Shown here: piece by piece, positions 1 through 6,979 of the stretch
Layout of the letters: each line of letters starts with the position of its first letter
Numbering within the stretch: position 1 is the stretch's first letter
NCBI GenBank assembly: GCA_002732845.1
Contig: NVSZ01000060.1
Span: forward strand, 716 to 13,629
Source of the DNA: Rhodospirillaceae bacterium
Lineage (GTDB): Bacteria; Pseudomonadota; Alphaproteobacteria; Rhodospirillales; Magnetovibrionaceae
DNA: 12,914 nucleotides
Reading direction: 5' to 3'
The notes under the pieces: generated by a model
Told to the model about the DNA's origin: nothing
Seen by the model: the letters and a program-made list of their open reading frames with translations, nothing else
Database searches by the model: none
Translations under genes and position numbers: made by a program

Positions 1-69
1 CATCATCGACAAGTGATCGCAATGCTGCCTACACTAAGGTTTAAAGAAGTGTTGGATATTGAGGTTACG

Positions 70-381
70 ATGAGTGCGGTTGAAATCTATGTTTGCGCGA
101 AAGGCCAAGCCTTAAAAGAAGGCAAGGTTACGTATAGCCAAAGTATTTATGATAAAAAAGATGCCCAAGACGATGCCGAAGCGCGGGTCAAACGCAATGC
201 GAAGATCCACCGCATTGCGTATTACAAGATCAATGACGAAGGCGACTTTAAGATGTTGTATTCGTATACCAACAAAGCCCTAAATGCTCCGCCAAAAGTC
301 GAAGCTTCTGCCCCTAAAAAACGCAAACGGAAAAAACCGCTCAAAAAACCATTTTGGAAACGCTGGCTTGGCTTAAGTTAA
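70..381 (+). CDS. Small hypothetical protein with strongly basic C-terminal tail
   Basis: I do not recognise this 103-residue protein. Its first 75 or so residues are mixed alpha/beta in character (MSAVEIYVCAKGQALKEG near the start, then YYKINDEGDFKMLYSY). The tail is packed with lysine and arginine (KKRKRKKPLKKPFWKRWLGL) and ends in an aromatic, amphipathic stretch. Such a tail could contact nucleic acid or the inner membrane face; this is inference. I chose the ATG at 70 because GAGG lies 5 nt upstream. The frame stays open to the left edge of the window, and a GTG at 13 overlaps a possible upstream stop (TGA at 14-16), so a longer protein cannot be excluded. No signal peptide is visible. 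It is followed by a 75-nt gap and then a transporter gene on the same strand. Confidence 0.6.
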   Translation: MSAVEIYVCAKGQALKEGKVTYSQSIYDKKDAQDDAEARVKRNAKIHRIAYYKINDEGDFKMLYSYTNKALNAPPKVEASAPKKRKRKKPLKKPFWKRWLGLS

Positions 382-407
382 TTGCCCAAACGCAGATAAA
401 AAATCAA

Positions 408-444
408 TCACAGGAAATGGGATGCACCGTGTGTGATCCTGTGA
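408..444. promoter_or_regulatory. Inverted repeat upstream of the EamA transporter gene
   Basis: TCACAGGA (408-415) and TCCTGTGA (437-444) form a perfect 8-bp dyad with a 21-nt spacer. The dyad ends 12 nt before the transporter's ATG. It could be an operator or a leader hairpin just above the ribosome-binding region. It has no T-tract, so it is not an intrinsic terminator for the preceding gene. The function is inferred. Confidence 0.35.
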
Positions 445-456
445 GATAACAAATTT

Positions 457-1380
457 ATGAACACATCAAAAATAAATACAGCCATGACGCCCGTTGAATG
501 GGGCCTGCTGATTTTGCTTTCCATATTATGGGGCGGGTCTTTCTTTTTTAATGGCGTTATCGTGAAAGAACTGCCGACCTTCACGGTGGTGGTCAGCCGG
601 GTCGCACTGGCGGCGATGATCTTGTGGTTAGTGATGAAATTCACGGGCCGAAAAATGCCAATGACCGGACCTGTCTGGACCGCCTTTTTGGTGATGGGAT
701 TGTTAAACAACGTAATTCCGTTCAGCCTGATTGTATGGGGGCAAATCCATATTGCGTCCGGCGTGGCGTCTATCCTCAACGCCACCACGCCGTTGTTCAC
801 CGTGCTGGTGGCGCACGGCATGACGGCAGATGAAAAACTGACTTTGCCGCGTATTTTTGGTGTGCTGTTGGGTTTAGCAGGTGTCGCGGTGATGATTGGC
901 ATCGATGTGACCGAAGTCTTGAGCGACAATGTGTTGGCTCAGTTTGCGTGCTTGGGGGCCGGATTGTCCTATGCCTTTGCGGGTGTCTATGGACGACGCT
1001 TTAAGTCTATGGGGCTGACGCCGATGGCGACGGCAACGGGTCAGGTCACGGCGTCGAGCATCGTGCTGTTGCCAATTGTGATGTGGGTGGATCAACCGTG
1101 GACTTTGGCGATGCCCAGTGCTCCGGTTATTGGGGCCGTGTTGGGCATTGCCTCGGTCTCAACGGCCTTGGCCTATTTGATTTATTTCAGAATTCTCGCC
1201 ACGGCTGGGGCCACCAATATATTGCTGGTAACGTTTTTGGTCCCCGTGAGTGCAATTATTCTGGGCATTATGGTTTTGGATGAAGTTTTGTTGAAGGAAC
1301 ATTTGATGGGCATGGCGTTAATCGGCCTTGGCCTCGCCGCCATTGATGGACGTTTGTTAAAGATATGGCGAAAATCATGA
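457..1380 (+). CDS. EamA/DMT-superfamily transporter (10-TMS drug/metabolite exporter type)
   Basis: This 307-residue integral membrane protein belongs to the drug/metabolite transporter superfamily. Such proteins usually export amino acids, metabolites or toxic compounds across the inner membrane; the substrate cannot be read from sequence. The start of the first helix, WGLLILLSILWGGSFFF, is a family hallmark. About ten hydrophobic segments follow in two EamA repeats. The first contains PFSLIVWGQIHIASGVASILNATTP, interrupted here only in description; the second contains the LAYLIYF and LVPVSAIILG regions. The length matches the family norm of about 290-310. The ATG at 457 has a weak GAGA upstream. 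An in-frame ATG at 484 would place the start right at the conserved MTP.EW and is a fair alternative. The last 16 nt overlap the ada reading frame, which suggests joint transcription and coupled translation. Confidence 0.9.
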   Translation: MNTSKINTAMTPVEWGLLILLSILWGGSFFFNGVIVKELPTFTVVVSRVALAAMILWLVMKFTGRKMPMTGPVWTAFLVMGLLNNVIPFSLIVWGQIHIASGVASILNATTPLFTVLVAHGMTADEKLTLPRIFGVLLGLAGVAVMIGIDVTEVLSDNVLAQFACLGAGLSYAFAGVYGRRFKSMGLTPMATATGQVTASSIVLLPIVMWVDQPWTLAMPSAPVIGAVLGIASVSTALAYLIYFRILATAGATNILLVTFLVPVSAIILGIMVLDEVLLKEHLMGMALIGLGLAAIDGRLLKIWRKS

Positions 1381-2426
1381 ACAAAAATGCGGACAGATGG
1401 AAAGCGGTTTGTGACCGGGATACTTCGCAAAACGGGGTGTTTATCTACGGCGTCAAAACCACCGGAATTTATTGTCTGCCCAGTTGTTCGTCCCGTCAGG
1501 CCAAACGTGAAAATGTTGATTTTTATGAAACCACCAAGCAAGCCGAAAAAGCCGGATTTCGCGCCTGTAAAAGGTGCTTGCCCGATCAGTTCGGAGCCAG
1601 TCCTCAGGTTGATCTGATTCGCAAGGCCTGTGAAGACCTGCAAAATTTAGAAACGCCGCCTGACCTCGACAGTCTGGCAAAGGCCGCAGACTTAAGCCCG
1701 GCTCATTTTCAAAAAGTATTCAAAAAAATTGTCGGCTTATCGCCCAAACGTTACGCCATGGCGGTGCGCAAACAACGTTTTTTACAGGGCCTGAATTTAT
1801 CCGACAGCGTCACCAACGCGATATATGACGCGGGCTATGTCAGCAGTTCCAGAGCCTATGCGGATATGACACGCGGCGGGGTTAGCCCCAAAAGCCGTCA
1901 AAATGGAGCCAAAGGCGAGGGGATTCGCTTTGCCTCTGCGCACTCTGATCTGGGCGATATCATCATTGGAGCCACCGCACGCGGTATTTGCTTGGTTGAG
2001 TTTGTCCAAAAGGGTGAGGGGGAAGAGCTTTTAAGGTCTCGTTTCCCTCTGGCGGACCTAAAACCCGCCGATGCGGATTTAGCGGTCCAAGCCGCCCAAA
2101 TCGTGGCGCAAATCAATCACCCAACAGAAGGCCAGAATTTGCCGTTAGACATACGTGGTACCGTCTTTCAAGAACGGGTGTGGCAGGCGTTGCGGGACAT
2201 CCCGCTGGGTAAAACCGTCAGTTACGGCGAACTCGCAACCGCTATCGGCCAACCCACAGCGGCCCGTGCGGTGGCGAGTGCGATCGCGAAAAACAGTCTT
2301 GCCGTTGTTGTGCCATGTCACCGGGTGGTGCGCGGTTCGGGTGAACTCAGCGGTTATAAATGGGGCGTGGACCTTAAACAGGCTTTGCTGGACTTGGAAA
2401 AGACCACTAAAAAACCCGCCACCTGA
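1365..2426 (+). CDS. ada: Bifunctional Ada: methylphosphotriester / O6-methylguanine-DNA methyltransferase and transcriptional activator
   Basis: Ada repairs alkylated DNA by moving methyl groups irreversibly onto its own cysteines. Methylation of the N-terminal domain turns it into an activator of the adaptive response. All parts are visible in 353 residues (E. coli Ada has 354). The N-terminal zinc domain has Cys37, Cys41, Cys68 and Cys71 in TTGIYCLPSC and ACKRC, matching E. coli Cys38/42/69/72; Cys37 would be the phosphotriester acceptor. An AraC-type helix-turn-helix spans about 95-180 (LSPAHFQKVFKKIVGLSPKRY). The C-terminal domain carries PCHRVV with acceptor Cys318 (E. coli Cys321) and SGYKWG. 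Two starts are close: ATG 1365, used here, and ATG 1377, which forms a classic ATGA overlap with the transporter stop. No alkA or alkB lies beside it. An ada operator is not evident because the start lies inside the upstream gene. Confidence 0.96.
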   Translation: MAKIMNKNADRWKAVCDRDTSQNGVFIYGVKTTGIYCLPSCSSRQAKRENVDFYETTKQAEKAGFRACKRCLPDQFGASPQVDLIRKACEDLQNLETPPDLDSLAKAADLSPAHFQKVFKKIVGLSPKRYAMAVRKQRFLQGLNLSDSVTNAIYDAGYVSSSRAYADMTRGGVSPKSRQNGAKGEGIRFASAHSDLGDIIIGATARGICLVEFVQKGEGEELLRSRFPLADLKPADADLAVQAAQIVAQINHPTEGQNLPLDIRGTVFQERVWQALRDIPLGKTVSYGELATAIGQPTAARAVASAIAKNSLAVVVPCHRVVRGSGELSGYKWGVDLKQALLDLEKTTKKPAT

Positions 2427-2444
2427 AACAGGGGGCGGGTTTTT
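2410..2444. terminator. Bidirectional intrinsic terminator between ada and rpsU
   Basis: An 11-bp stem (2410-2420 with 2434-2444), AAAAACCCGCC pairing with GGCGGGTTTTT, encloses a 13-nt loop. The arms are GC-rich at the loop side and end in T-runs on both strands, so it can stop ada on the plus strand and rpsU on the minus strand. The left arm and part of the loop lie inside the last codons of ada, whose TGA is at 2424-2426. Confidence 0.88.
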
Positions 2445-2474
2445 AGGAATCGAAATTCCAGAAGTGTGAACTTA

Positions 2475-2492
2475 AAGGTTTCTAGAAACCTT
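2475..2492. repeat. Perfect 18-bp palindrome spanning the rpsU stop codon
   Basis: AAGGTTTCTAGAAACCTT is identical to its own reverse complement over all 18 bases. It covers the last codons and the TAG stop of rpsU. In the rpsU mRNA it could fold as a 7-bp stem with a CUAG loop. A second small hairpin (2446-2459, GGAAT/ATTCC around UUCG in the rpsU mRNA) and the intrinsic terminator follow, giving three hairpins in about 80 nt. The role is unknown. Confidence 0.6.
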
Positions 2493-2685
2493 CGCGTTCC
2501 AGGCGCTTGCGCTCCATTTTACGAGCACGGGAAACGGCCTCGGCCTTTTCGCGTGCGCGTTTCTCAGAGGGCTTTTCGTAGTGTTTGCGAAGTTTCAGCT
2601 CGCGGAAAATACCTTCCCGCTGCATCTTCTTCTTCAACACTTTAAGCGCCTGATCAACGTTGTTATCTCTGACGACAACTTGCAC
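2482..2685 (-). CDS. rpsU: 30S ribosomal protein S21 (bS21)
   Basis: bS21 is a small basic protein of the 30S subunit platform, near the anti-Shine-Dalgarno end of 16S rRNA, and helps initiate translation. The sequence shows the alphaproteobacterial form: [20 protein letters not shown], then [25 protein letters not shown] and a basic tail ending EREGF. I prefer the GTG at 2685 (67 residues) because relatives begin MQV.VRDNN and an AAAGGA sits 10 nt upstream. An in-frame GTG at 2694 (70 residues) is possible but lies almost on top of that AAAGGA. The only nearby ATG (2696-2694) is out of frame and is followed at once by TGA. It is divergent from def across about 130 bp, so both promoters should lie in that gap. 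The gap also holds a small dyad, TCAGAA-N7-TTCTGA (2719-2737), within the likely rpsU leader. Confidence 0.96.
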   Translation of the reverse strand: MQVVVRDNNVDQALKVLKKKMQREGIFRELKLRKHYEKPSEKRAREKAEAVSRARKMERKRLEREGF

Positions 2686-2815
2686 GTTAATCACATCCTT
2701 TCAAGTTTGGGTTTATGCTCAGAACACTTGATTCTGAACGAATTCCATCCCACATTAGGACGGAACGAAGCTGAGTTGTAGCACAGTCCTTTAATTATCG
2801 AAAGTCTCTAATATT

Positions 2816-3361
2816 ATGGCCCTGCTGAAAATCGCCCGCATGGGAAACCCTGTGCTGAATGTTGTGGCAGAACCCGTCGAAGACCCAACCGCCCCCGAAG
2901 TCCGGCAATTGGTTGCCGATATGTTGGAAACCATGGACGATGCCAATGGTACCGGATTGGCGGCCCCTCAGGTCCATGTGTCGAAACGCATTGTCGTGTT
3001 TTTTGTGGATGGTGGCCGGGATGCTCGCGAAGGCGGGGAAGGCGACGGCGTGCCGTTGACCATCATGATTAACCCCGAAATTGAAACACTCTCAGAAGAA
3101 ATGGAAACCGGAATTGAAGGATGCCTGTCGATTCCGTCGATGATGGGCGACGTTCCGCGCTATACTCACATTCGCTATTGGGCCTATGGTCTGGATGGAA
3201 AACGCTTTGAGCGTGAGGCTTCGGGCTTTCATGCGCGGGTTGTGCAACATGAATGTGACCATTTGGACGGAATACTGTATCCTCATCGCATCGAAGATAT
3301 GAAAAGTTTTGGTTTTAACGATGAATTGATGCGAACCTTTCAGGCCGAAGACGAAGAGTAG
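2816..3361 (+). CDS. def: Peptide deformylase
   Basis: This cytosolic metallo-hydrolase removes the N-formyl group from nascent proteins at the ribosome exit. The three family motifs are intact in 181 residues. Motif I is GTGLAAPQ (45-52), motif II is EGCLS (101-105) with metal ligand Cys103, and motif III is QHECDH (144-149) with ligands His145 and His149 and catalytic Glu146. A Gly/Asp-rich insert (about 64-80) lies between motifs I and II. The start MALLKIARMG is the usual beginning of this subtype; the ribosome-binding site is weak. The usual partner fmt is not adjacent, so the genome may carry another def copy beside fmt. A COQ9-family gene follows after only 7 nt, which suggests a shared transcript. 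Confidence 0.96.
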   Translation: MALLKIARMGNPVLNVVAEPVEDPTAPEVRQLVADMLETMDDANGTGLAAPQVHVSKRIVVFFVDGGRDAREGGEGDGVPLTIMINPEIETLSEEMETGIEGCLSIPSMMGDVPRYTHIRYWAYGLDGKRFEREASGFHARVVQHECDHLDGILYPHRIEDMKSFGFNDELMRTFQAEDEE

Positions 3362-3368
3362 AATAATC

Positions 3369-4037
3369 ATGAGCGCAAAACAGAACGCAAAACAGAACCC
3401 CAAACCAAGCCGCGAAGAGAAAAAAGACGCCATCGTTTTGGCGGCTTCTGCGCACGTTGCGTTTGACGGCTGGGGCTATGAGGCCTTGAACGCCGGGGCT
3501 GTTGATGTGGGTTATGACGCAAATACGGCTAGGCGTTTGTTTCCCGGTGGGGCGGTTGATGCCATCGCCCATTTTGCAACGATTTCGGACCGCGCCATGA
3601 TGGACGCGATGAATGCGGCTGATTTGGACAGCATGCGGGTGCGCGACCGGGTGATTTTTGGCGTGCGGGCTCGGTTGGAATTTCTGACGCCACACAAAGA
3701 AGCCGTGCGCCGGGGGCTGGGCCTTTTGATGTTGCCCACCCATACGGTGCTGATGGCGAAAATCACCCATACCACGGTCGACAATATCTGGTATTTGGCG
3801 GGCGACCGTTCGGCGGACTTTAATTATTATACCAAACGCACATTGCTGGGCGGCGTTTATGCGGCGACCATATTGTTTTGGTTGGATGATTCCAGCGAAG
3901 ACCATCAAGATACGTGGGATTTCCTGACCAGACGCATTGATGATGTTTTGAAAATTTATCCGCTGAAAGATAAAATTGAAAAGGCCGTCGAAGGCTTTCT
4001 TAAGGGGTCTCTGCTAAAATCAAAATTTGGCGTATAA
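3369..4037 (+). CDS. COQ9-family protein (ubiquinone biosynthesis accessory factor)
   Basis: COQ9 proteins have a TetR-like fold without DNA-binding function. They bind lipid or isoprenoid and help the Coq7 hydroxylation step of ubiquinone synthesis in mitochondria; bacterial members occur mainly in alphaproteobacteria. I see the typical start of the fold, AIVLAASAHVAFDGWGYEAL, followed by a Gly-Tyr-Asp segment and LFPGGAVDAIAHF. A C-terminal helix region follows with DNIWYLAGDRSADFNYYTKR and LLGGVYAATILFWLDD, the latter matching the family's conserved membrane- or lipid-facing part. The 222-residue length is normal. The N-terminus has a short repetitive KQNAKQN stretch that is probably disordered. 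It starts 7 nt after def and is followed by an unknown gene after 31 nt. Assignment is by remembered family pattern, not by alignment. Confidence 0.88.
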   Translation: MSAKQNAKQNPKPSREEKKDAIVLAASAHVAFDGWGYEALNAGAVDVGYDANTARRLFPGGAVDAIAHFATISDRAMMDAMNAADLDSMRVRDRVIFGVRARLEFLTPHKEAVRRGLGLLMLPTHTVLMAKITHTTVDNIWYLAGDRSADFNYYTKRTLLGGVYAATILFWLDDSSEDHQDTWDFLTRRIDDVLKIYPLKDKIEKAVEGFLKGSLLKSKFGV

Positions 4038-4068
4038 TTTTGGACATAGGCAGATCAAGGAAATACAT

Positions 4069-4971
4069 ATGAGTTTAGATCCTAAAAACGCCCATCCCCA
4101 AGTGAACACCCGAACCATCAAAACCGTGGGGGCAATGACGGGGGTTCGTCTGGCCGATCATTTTGTCAGTTGCACCAAACTGGGGCGTTATTTGACATTT
4201 CAAGGCAATGGCCGTTTTTTGATTTCTGACGATTTCCATTCCACCAAAGTCCGTATTCCCAAAGATGCTCAAGCCATGGCGGCGATGTTTTCGCGCGATG
4301 AATTGGTGGGGCGTGCGGCGATTATGCCGTTGGCGCAACGGGCATCGTCTTTGGATGACCATCGCCGCGAAGCTTACGAAGAACTGTTCGAGCTGATCGA
4401 ACGCCAAACGTTGAGCCCCCGCGTGCGCGAGGGTGCGGCCCAAATTCTCCAAGCAGGCTTTCGCGAAACGCGCATTCGCGAATTAGAAGCCGCCTTAGGC
4501 GATGACTTAAATCCCGCGCGCAAACGGTACCGCGAATTTTTGGCGACCGTGCGCATGCTGATTGAAAAGAAAGTCTCCTCTGGGCTGTTTATTGATGATT
4601 TTGTAGATTTCACAACGTCGGTTGCGGGGCATTTGGATTTTGGCATTTATAGTTTTTGCTTAGACCGTATTTTTGCCACGCCGATGATTCCGCTGCAGGT
4701 GAAAAAACTGGTGGCCATCGAAGTCTTGAAATTCCCAAGCTTGGTGCGCCGCGAATTGCTGTCCAATGCGTTGGCCAGCACTGCCGTGGACACCACCACC
4801 AAAGCCTTTATCCGCCATGCGGTATCGTTGCATTTGGATAAAGAACAGGCGGTTCAGGTGGAACTTTTAGAAGCCGTAAAATGCCGTCGTATTTCTCCAC
4901 AAGATATCGAAAACTCCCTGAACAGAGCCAACACACAAGCCGCCTTTAGCCGCCAAGCTGGGCGGGCTTAG
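4069..4971 (+). CDS. Hypothetical protein, mostly helical, downstream of COQ9
   Basis: I do not recognise this 300-residue protein. It has no signal peptide or long hydrophobic segment and looks soluble and helix-rich. The first 70 residues may hold a small beta region (LGRYLTFQGNGRFLISDDF). A charged helical part follows (about 85-170, rich in Arg and Glu, including RREAYEELFELIERQ). A more hydrophobic stretch, SGLFIDDFVDFTTSVAGHLD, is followed by helices with paired leucines. I chose ATG 4069 because AAGGA (4057-4061) lies 7 nt upstream; an in-frame ATG at 4027 would overlap the COQ9 gene and has no clear ribosome-binding site. Position suggests co-transcription with def and COQ9, but that alone does not show function. 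Confidence 0.75.
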   Translation: MSLDPKNAHPQVNTRTIKTVGAMTGVRLADHFVSCTKLGRYLTFQGNGRFLISDDFHSTKVRIPKDAQAMAAMFSRDELVGRAAIMPLAQRASSLDDHRREAYEELFELIERQTLSPRVREGAAQILQAGFRETRIRELEAALGDDLNPARKRYREFLATVRMLIEKKVSSGLFIDDFVDFTTSVAGHLDFGIYSFCLDRIFATPMIPLQVKKLVAIEVLKFPSLVRRELLSNALASTAVDTTTKAFIRHAVSLHLDKEQAVQVELLEAVKCRRISPQDIENSLNRANTQAAFSRQAGRA

Positions 4972-5031
4972 CCAATTTCGAACGCTAGCCTTTTGGGTTG
5001 AGACCTGTTACAAGGGCGTCAAATTAATGGG

Positions 5032-5070
5032 GGCCTGCGTGTGTTTGTTTAAGATGAACACGTTCAGGCC
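5032..5070 (+). terminator. Imperfect hairpin in the gap before sulP; weak terminator or leader structure
   Basis: GGCCTG plus CGTGT (5032-5042) can pair with ACACG plus CAGGCC (5058-5070), giving about 11 bp with a two-base bulge and a 15-nt loop. The following bases (TTAACTCTTCTTGTT) are only moderately T-rich. It may end the 4069-4971 transcript or form part of the transporter's leader. The 129-bp gap around it holds no other clear signal; the run of A just before the sulP ATG leaves that gene with a poor ribosome-binding site. Confidence 0.35.
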
Positions 5071-5100
5071 TTAACTCTTCTTGTTCGGTAAAAAAAACAC

Positions 5101-6630
5101 ATGTTTGAATTTCATATTTCCAAAGTCGCCTCGATGAAGGCCGATATTTTGTCGGGTCTGACCGTATCCCTCGCTCTGGTGCCCGAAGCCGTGGCGTTTG
5201 CCTTTGTGGCGGGCGTACACCCTTTGGTGGGGCTGTATGCGGCGGCAATGGTGGGCATGATCACCGCCGTTTTAGGTGGTCGTCCGGGGATGATTTCCGG
5301 CGCGACGGGGGCTTTGGCCGTGGTGATGGTGGCTTTGGTTGCCCAGCATGGTGTTGAATATTTGTTTGCGACTGTGGTTTTGATGGGGGTCATTCAAATT
5401 ACCGCCGGGACCTTGCATCTGGGTAAATATATCCGCATGGTGCCACATCAGGTCATGTTGGGCTTTGTGAATGGTTTGGCAATTGTCATTTTCTTGGCCC
5501 AATTGGGGCAGTTTAAGGTCACCGATGGAGCGGGCGTGACATCTTGGATGACCGGAAATCAGTTGTACTTGATGATTGGTTTGGTGGCCTTGGCGATGGC
5601 GGTTATTCACTTTTTGCCTAAGATTACGGAAATTATTCCGGCCCCATTGGCGGCGATTTTGGCCGTAACAGCAGTGGTTTTGGGTTTGGGTCTTGATACG
5701 CGTTCGGTTGGGGATATGGCGTCGATTGCGGGTGGGTTGCCTGATTTTCACATTCCGATGGTGCCTTTGAACTTAGAAACCCTGATGATTATTCTCCCTT
5801 ATGCGTTTATTTTGGCGGCAATTGGTTTGATCGAAAGCTTGCTGACTTTGACCGTGATTGATGAAATCACCGACACCCGTGGACGCGGCAACAAAGAATG
5901 CGTGGCCCAAGGCGTCGCCAACGTTGCCACCGGATTTTTTGGTGGCATGGGCGGTTGTGCGATGATTGGTCAATCTATGATCAACGTAAATTCCGGAGGA
6001 CGCGGTCGTCTGTCGGGTATTTCTGCGGCGGCCTTTTTGATGATTTTCATTCTGTTTGCATCCAGCCTGATCGAAATGATCCCCTTGGCGGCTTTAACGG
6101 GCGTGATGATGATGGTGGTTTTGGGGACTTTTGAATGGTCCAGTTTCCGTATTTTGAACCGCATTCCCCGCTCAGACGCCTTTGTGTTGATTTTGGTGTC
6201 GGGCGTTACCGTTGTTACTGATTTGGCGATTGCCGTGGTGGTTGGCGTGATTGTATCGGCGTTGGTTTATGCTTGGGGCAATGCCACACGGATTACGGCG
6301 CGCATCGGTGAAAATGCCTCGGGCGGCAAAGTTTATGAAATCCAAGGGCCATTATTTTTTGGTTCTGCTCAATCTTTTCGGGACTTGTTTGATCCTGAAA
6401 ATGACCCGGATGATGTGGTTGTTGATTTTCAGTTGTCTCGTGTGGCCGATCACTCTGGCCTTGAAGCCGTGGATGCCTTGGCTGAACGGTACAGTCGGCG
6501 GAACAAGACTTTGCACCTGATCCACTTAAGCCCCGAATGCCGTAAATTGTTGCATCGGGCGAAAGATATGGTCGAAGTCAACGTGGTCGAAGATCCAGAG
6601 TACCATGTCGCCACCGATAAGTTGGGCTAG
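5101..6630 (+). CDS. SulP (SLC26)-family inorganic anion transporter with C-terminal STAS domain
   Basis: This 509-residue inner-membrane protein belongs to the SulP family, whose members move sulfate, bicarbonate, dicarboxylates or related anions, often with H+ or Na+. The membrane core begins with DILSGLTVSLALVPEAVAFA (15-34), a family signature, then GGRPGMISGATGALAVV and YIRMVPHQVMLGFVNGLAIV. Roughly 10-14 hydrophobic segments run to about residue 395. Residues 409-500 form a STAS domain (beta start YEIQGPLFFGSAQSF, then VVVDFQLSRVADHSGLEAVD). The usual STAS Asp-Ser region reads ADHSG at 449-453. The substrate cannot be told: no carbonic anhydrase, sulfate assimilation or dicarboxylate gene is adjacent. 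ATG 5101 has a weak ribosome-binding site; ATG 5134 is a possible but less likely start. It converges on the cold-shock gene. Confidence 0.92.
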   Translation: MFEFHISKVASMKADILSGLTVSLALVPEAVAFAFVAGVHPLVGLYAAAMVGMITAVLGGRPGMISGATGALAVVMVALVAQHGVEYLFATVVLMGVIQITAGTLHLGKYIRMVPHQVMLGFVNGLAIVIFLAQLGQFKVTDGAGVTSWMTGNQLYLMIGLVALAMAVIHFLPKITEIIPAPLAAILAVTAVVLGLGLDTRSVGDMASIAGGLPDFHIPMVPLNLETLMIILPYAFILAAIGLIESLLTLTVIDEITDTRGRGNKECVAQGVANVATGFFGGMGGCAMIGQSMINVNSGGRGRLSGISAAAFLMIFILFASSLIEMIPLAALTGVMMMVVLGTFEWSSFRILNRIPRSDAFVLILVSGVTVVTDLAIAVVVGVIVSALVYAWGNATRITARIGENASGGKVYEIQGPLFFGSAQSFRDLFDPENDPDDVVVDFQLSRVADHSGLEAVDALAERYSRRNKTLHLIHLSPECRKLLHRAKDMVEVNVVEDPEYHVATDKLG

Positions 6631-6633
6631 GGC

Positions 6634-6669
6634 TAAAAAAACGCCCTCACCGATTGCGGTTGAGGGCGT
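6634..6669 (-). terminator. Intrinsic terminator of the cold-shock gene
   Basis: Read on the minus strand, a 9-bp stem (6661-6669 with 6641-6649, ACGCCCTCA/TGAGGGCGT) extended by three more pairs after a one-base bulge is followed by seven T residues. That fits a terminator about 40 nt past the cold-shock stop codon. On the plus strand the hairpin is followed by A residues, so it is a poor terminator for sulP. Confidence 0.85.
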
Positions 6670-6705
6670 AAAAAAGGATATGAAAAAAAGACTTATTCCT
6701 AAGGC

Positions 6706-6915
6706 TTATTCCACGGAGACCAATTGCTCGGCAGCCATTTTTCCGTTGCGCTGTTCGGCCAATTCATATTGAATTTTTTGACCTTCATTCAGGCCGGACA
6801 GGCCAGACTCTTGCGCGGCTGAGATATGAACAAAAACATCCCCACCACCTTCGTCTGGTGTAATGAAGCCATAGCCTTTGGTGGTATTAAACCATTTAAC
6901 GGTACCGGTAGACAT
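6706..6915 (-). CDS. Cold-shock domain protein (CspA family)
   Basis: This 69-residue single-domain OB-fold protein binds single-stranded RNA and DNA and is expected to act as an RNA chaperone during cold or growth transitions. The RNP1 motif KGYGFI (13-18) and RNP2 motif VFVHI (27-31) are intact. GTVKWFNTTKGYGFI is typical of the family. AGGGAG lies 7 nt before the ATG. The leader is at least about 117 nt if the promoter lies after the upstream dehydrogenase gene, and it contains a tandem repeat (6980-7031). Cold-shock mRNAs often have long regulatory leaders. Which paralogue this is (cspA, cspC and so on) cannot be decided. Confidence 0.96.
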   Translation of the reverse strand: MSTGTVKWFNTTKGYGFITPDEGGGDVFVHISAAQESGLSGLNEGQKIQYELAEQRNGKMAAEQLVSVE

Positions 6916-6979
6916 CGATAAACTCCCTAGTCAATTATGAACGACACACCCGATCAGGGCAGACGACAGAGTTTACACC

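Noticed and set aside
2..16. Possible 3' end of an upstream gene (ATC ATC GAC AAG TGA)
   Set aside because: Five codons are too few to support a coding call, although the GTGA overlap with an alternative start at 13 is suggestive.
408..929. Long minus-strand open frame opposite the EamA gene
   Set aside because: It is antisense to a clear ten-helix transporter, its translation has no family features, and it has no ribosome-binding site; it is a shadow frame.
3315..3908. 197-codon minus-strand open frame over the def/COQ9 junction
   Set aside because: It lies opposite two well-supported genes; its His- and Arg-rich translation is typical of a complementary frame.
4998..5028. Sigma-70 promoter for sulP (TTGAGA ... 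ATTAAT)
   Set aside because: The best -10 match sits 19 nt from the -35 and the 17-nt candidate matches poorly, so it is not distinguishable from chance.
5272..5751. 159-codon minus-strand open frame inside sulP
   Set aside because: Its translation is full of Asn, His and Arg with no motifs, as expected from the complement of a membrane-protein gene.
6641..6669. Terminator for sulP
   Set aside because: On the plus strand the hairpin is followed by A residues, not T; it fits only the minus-strand cold-shock gene.
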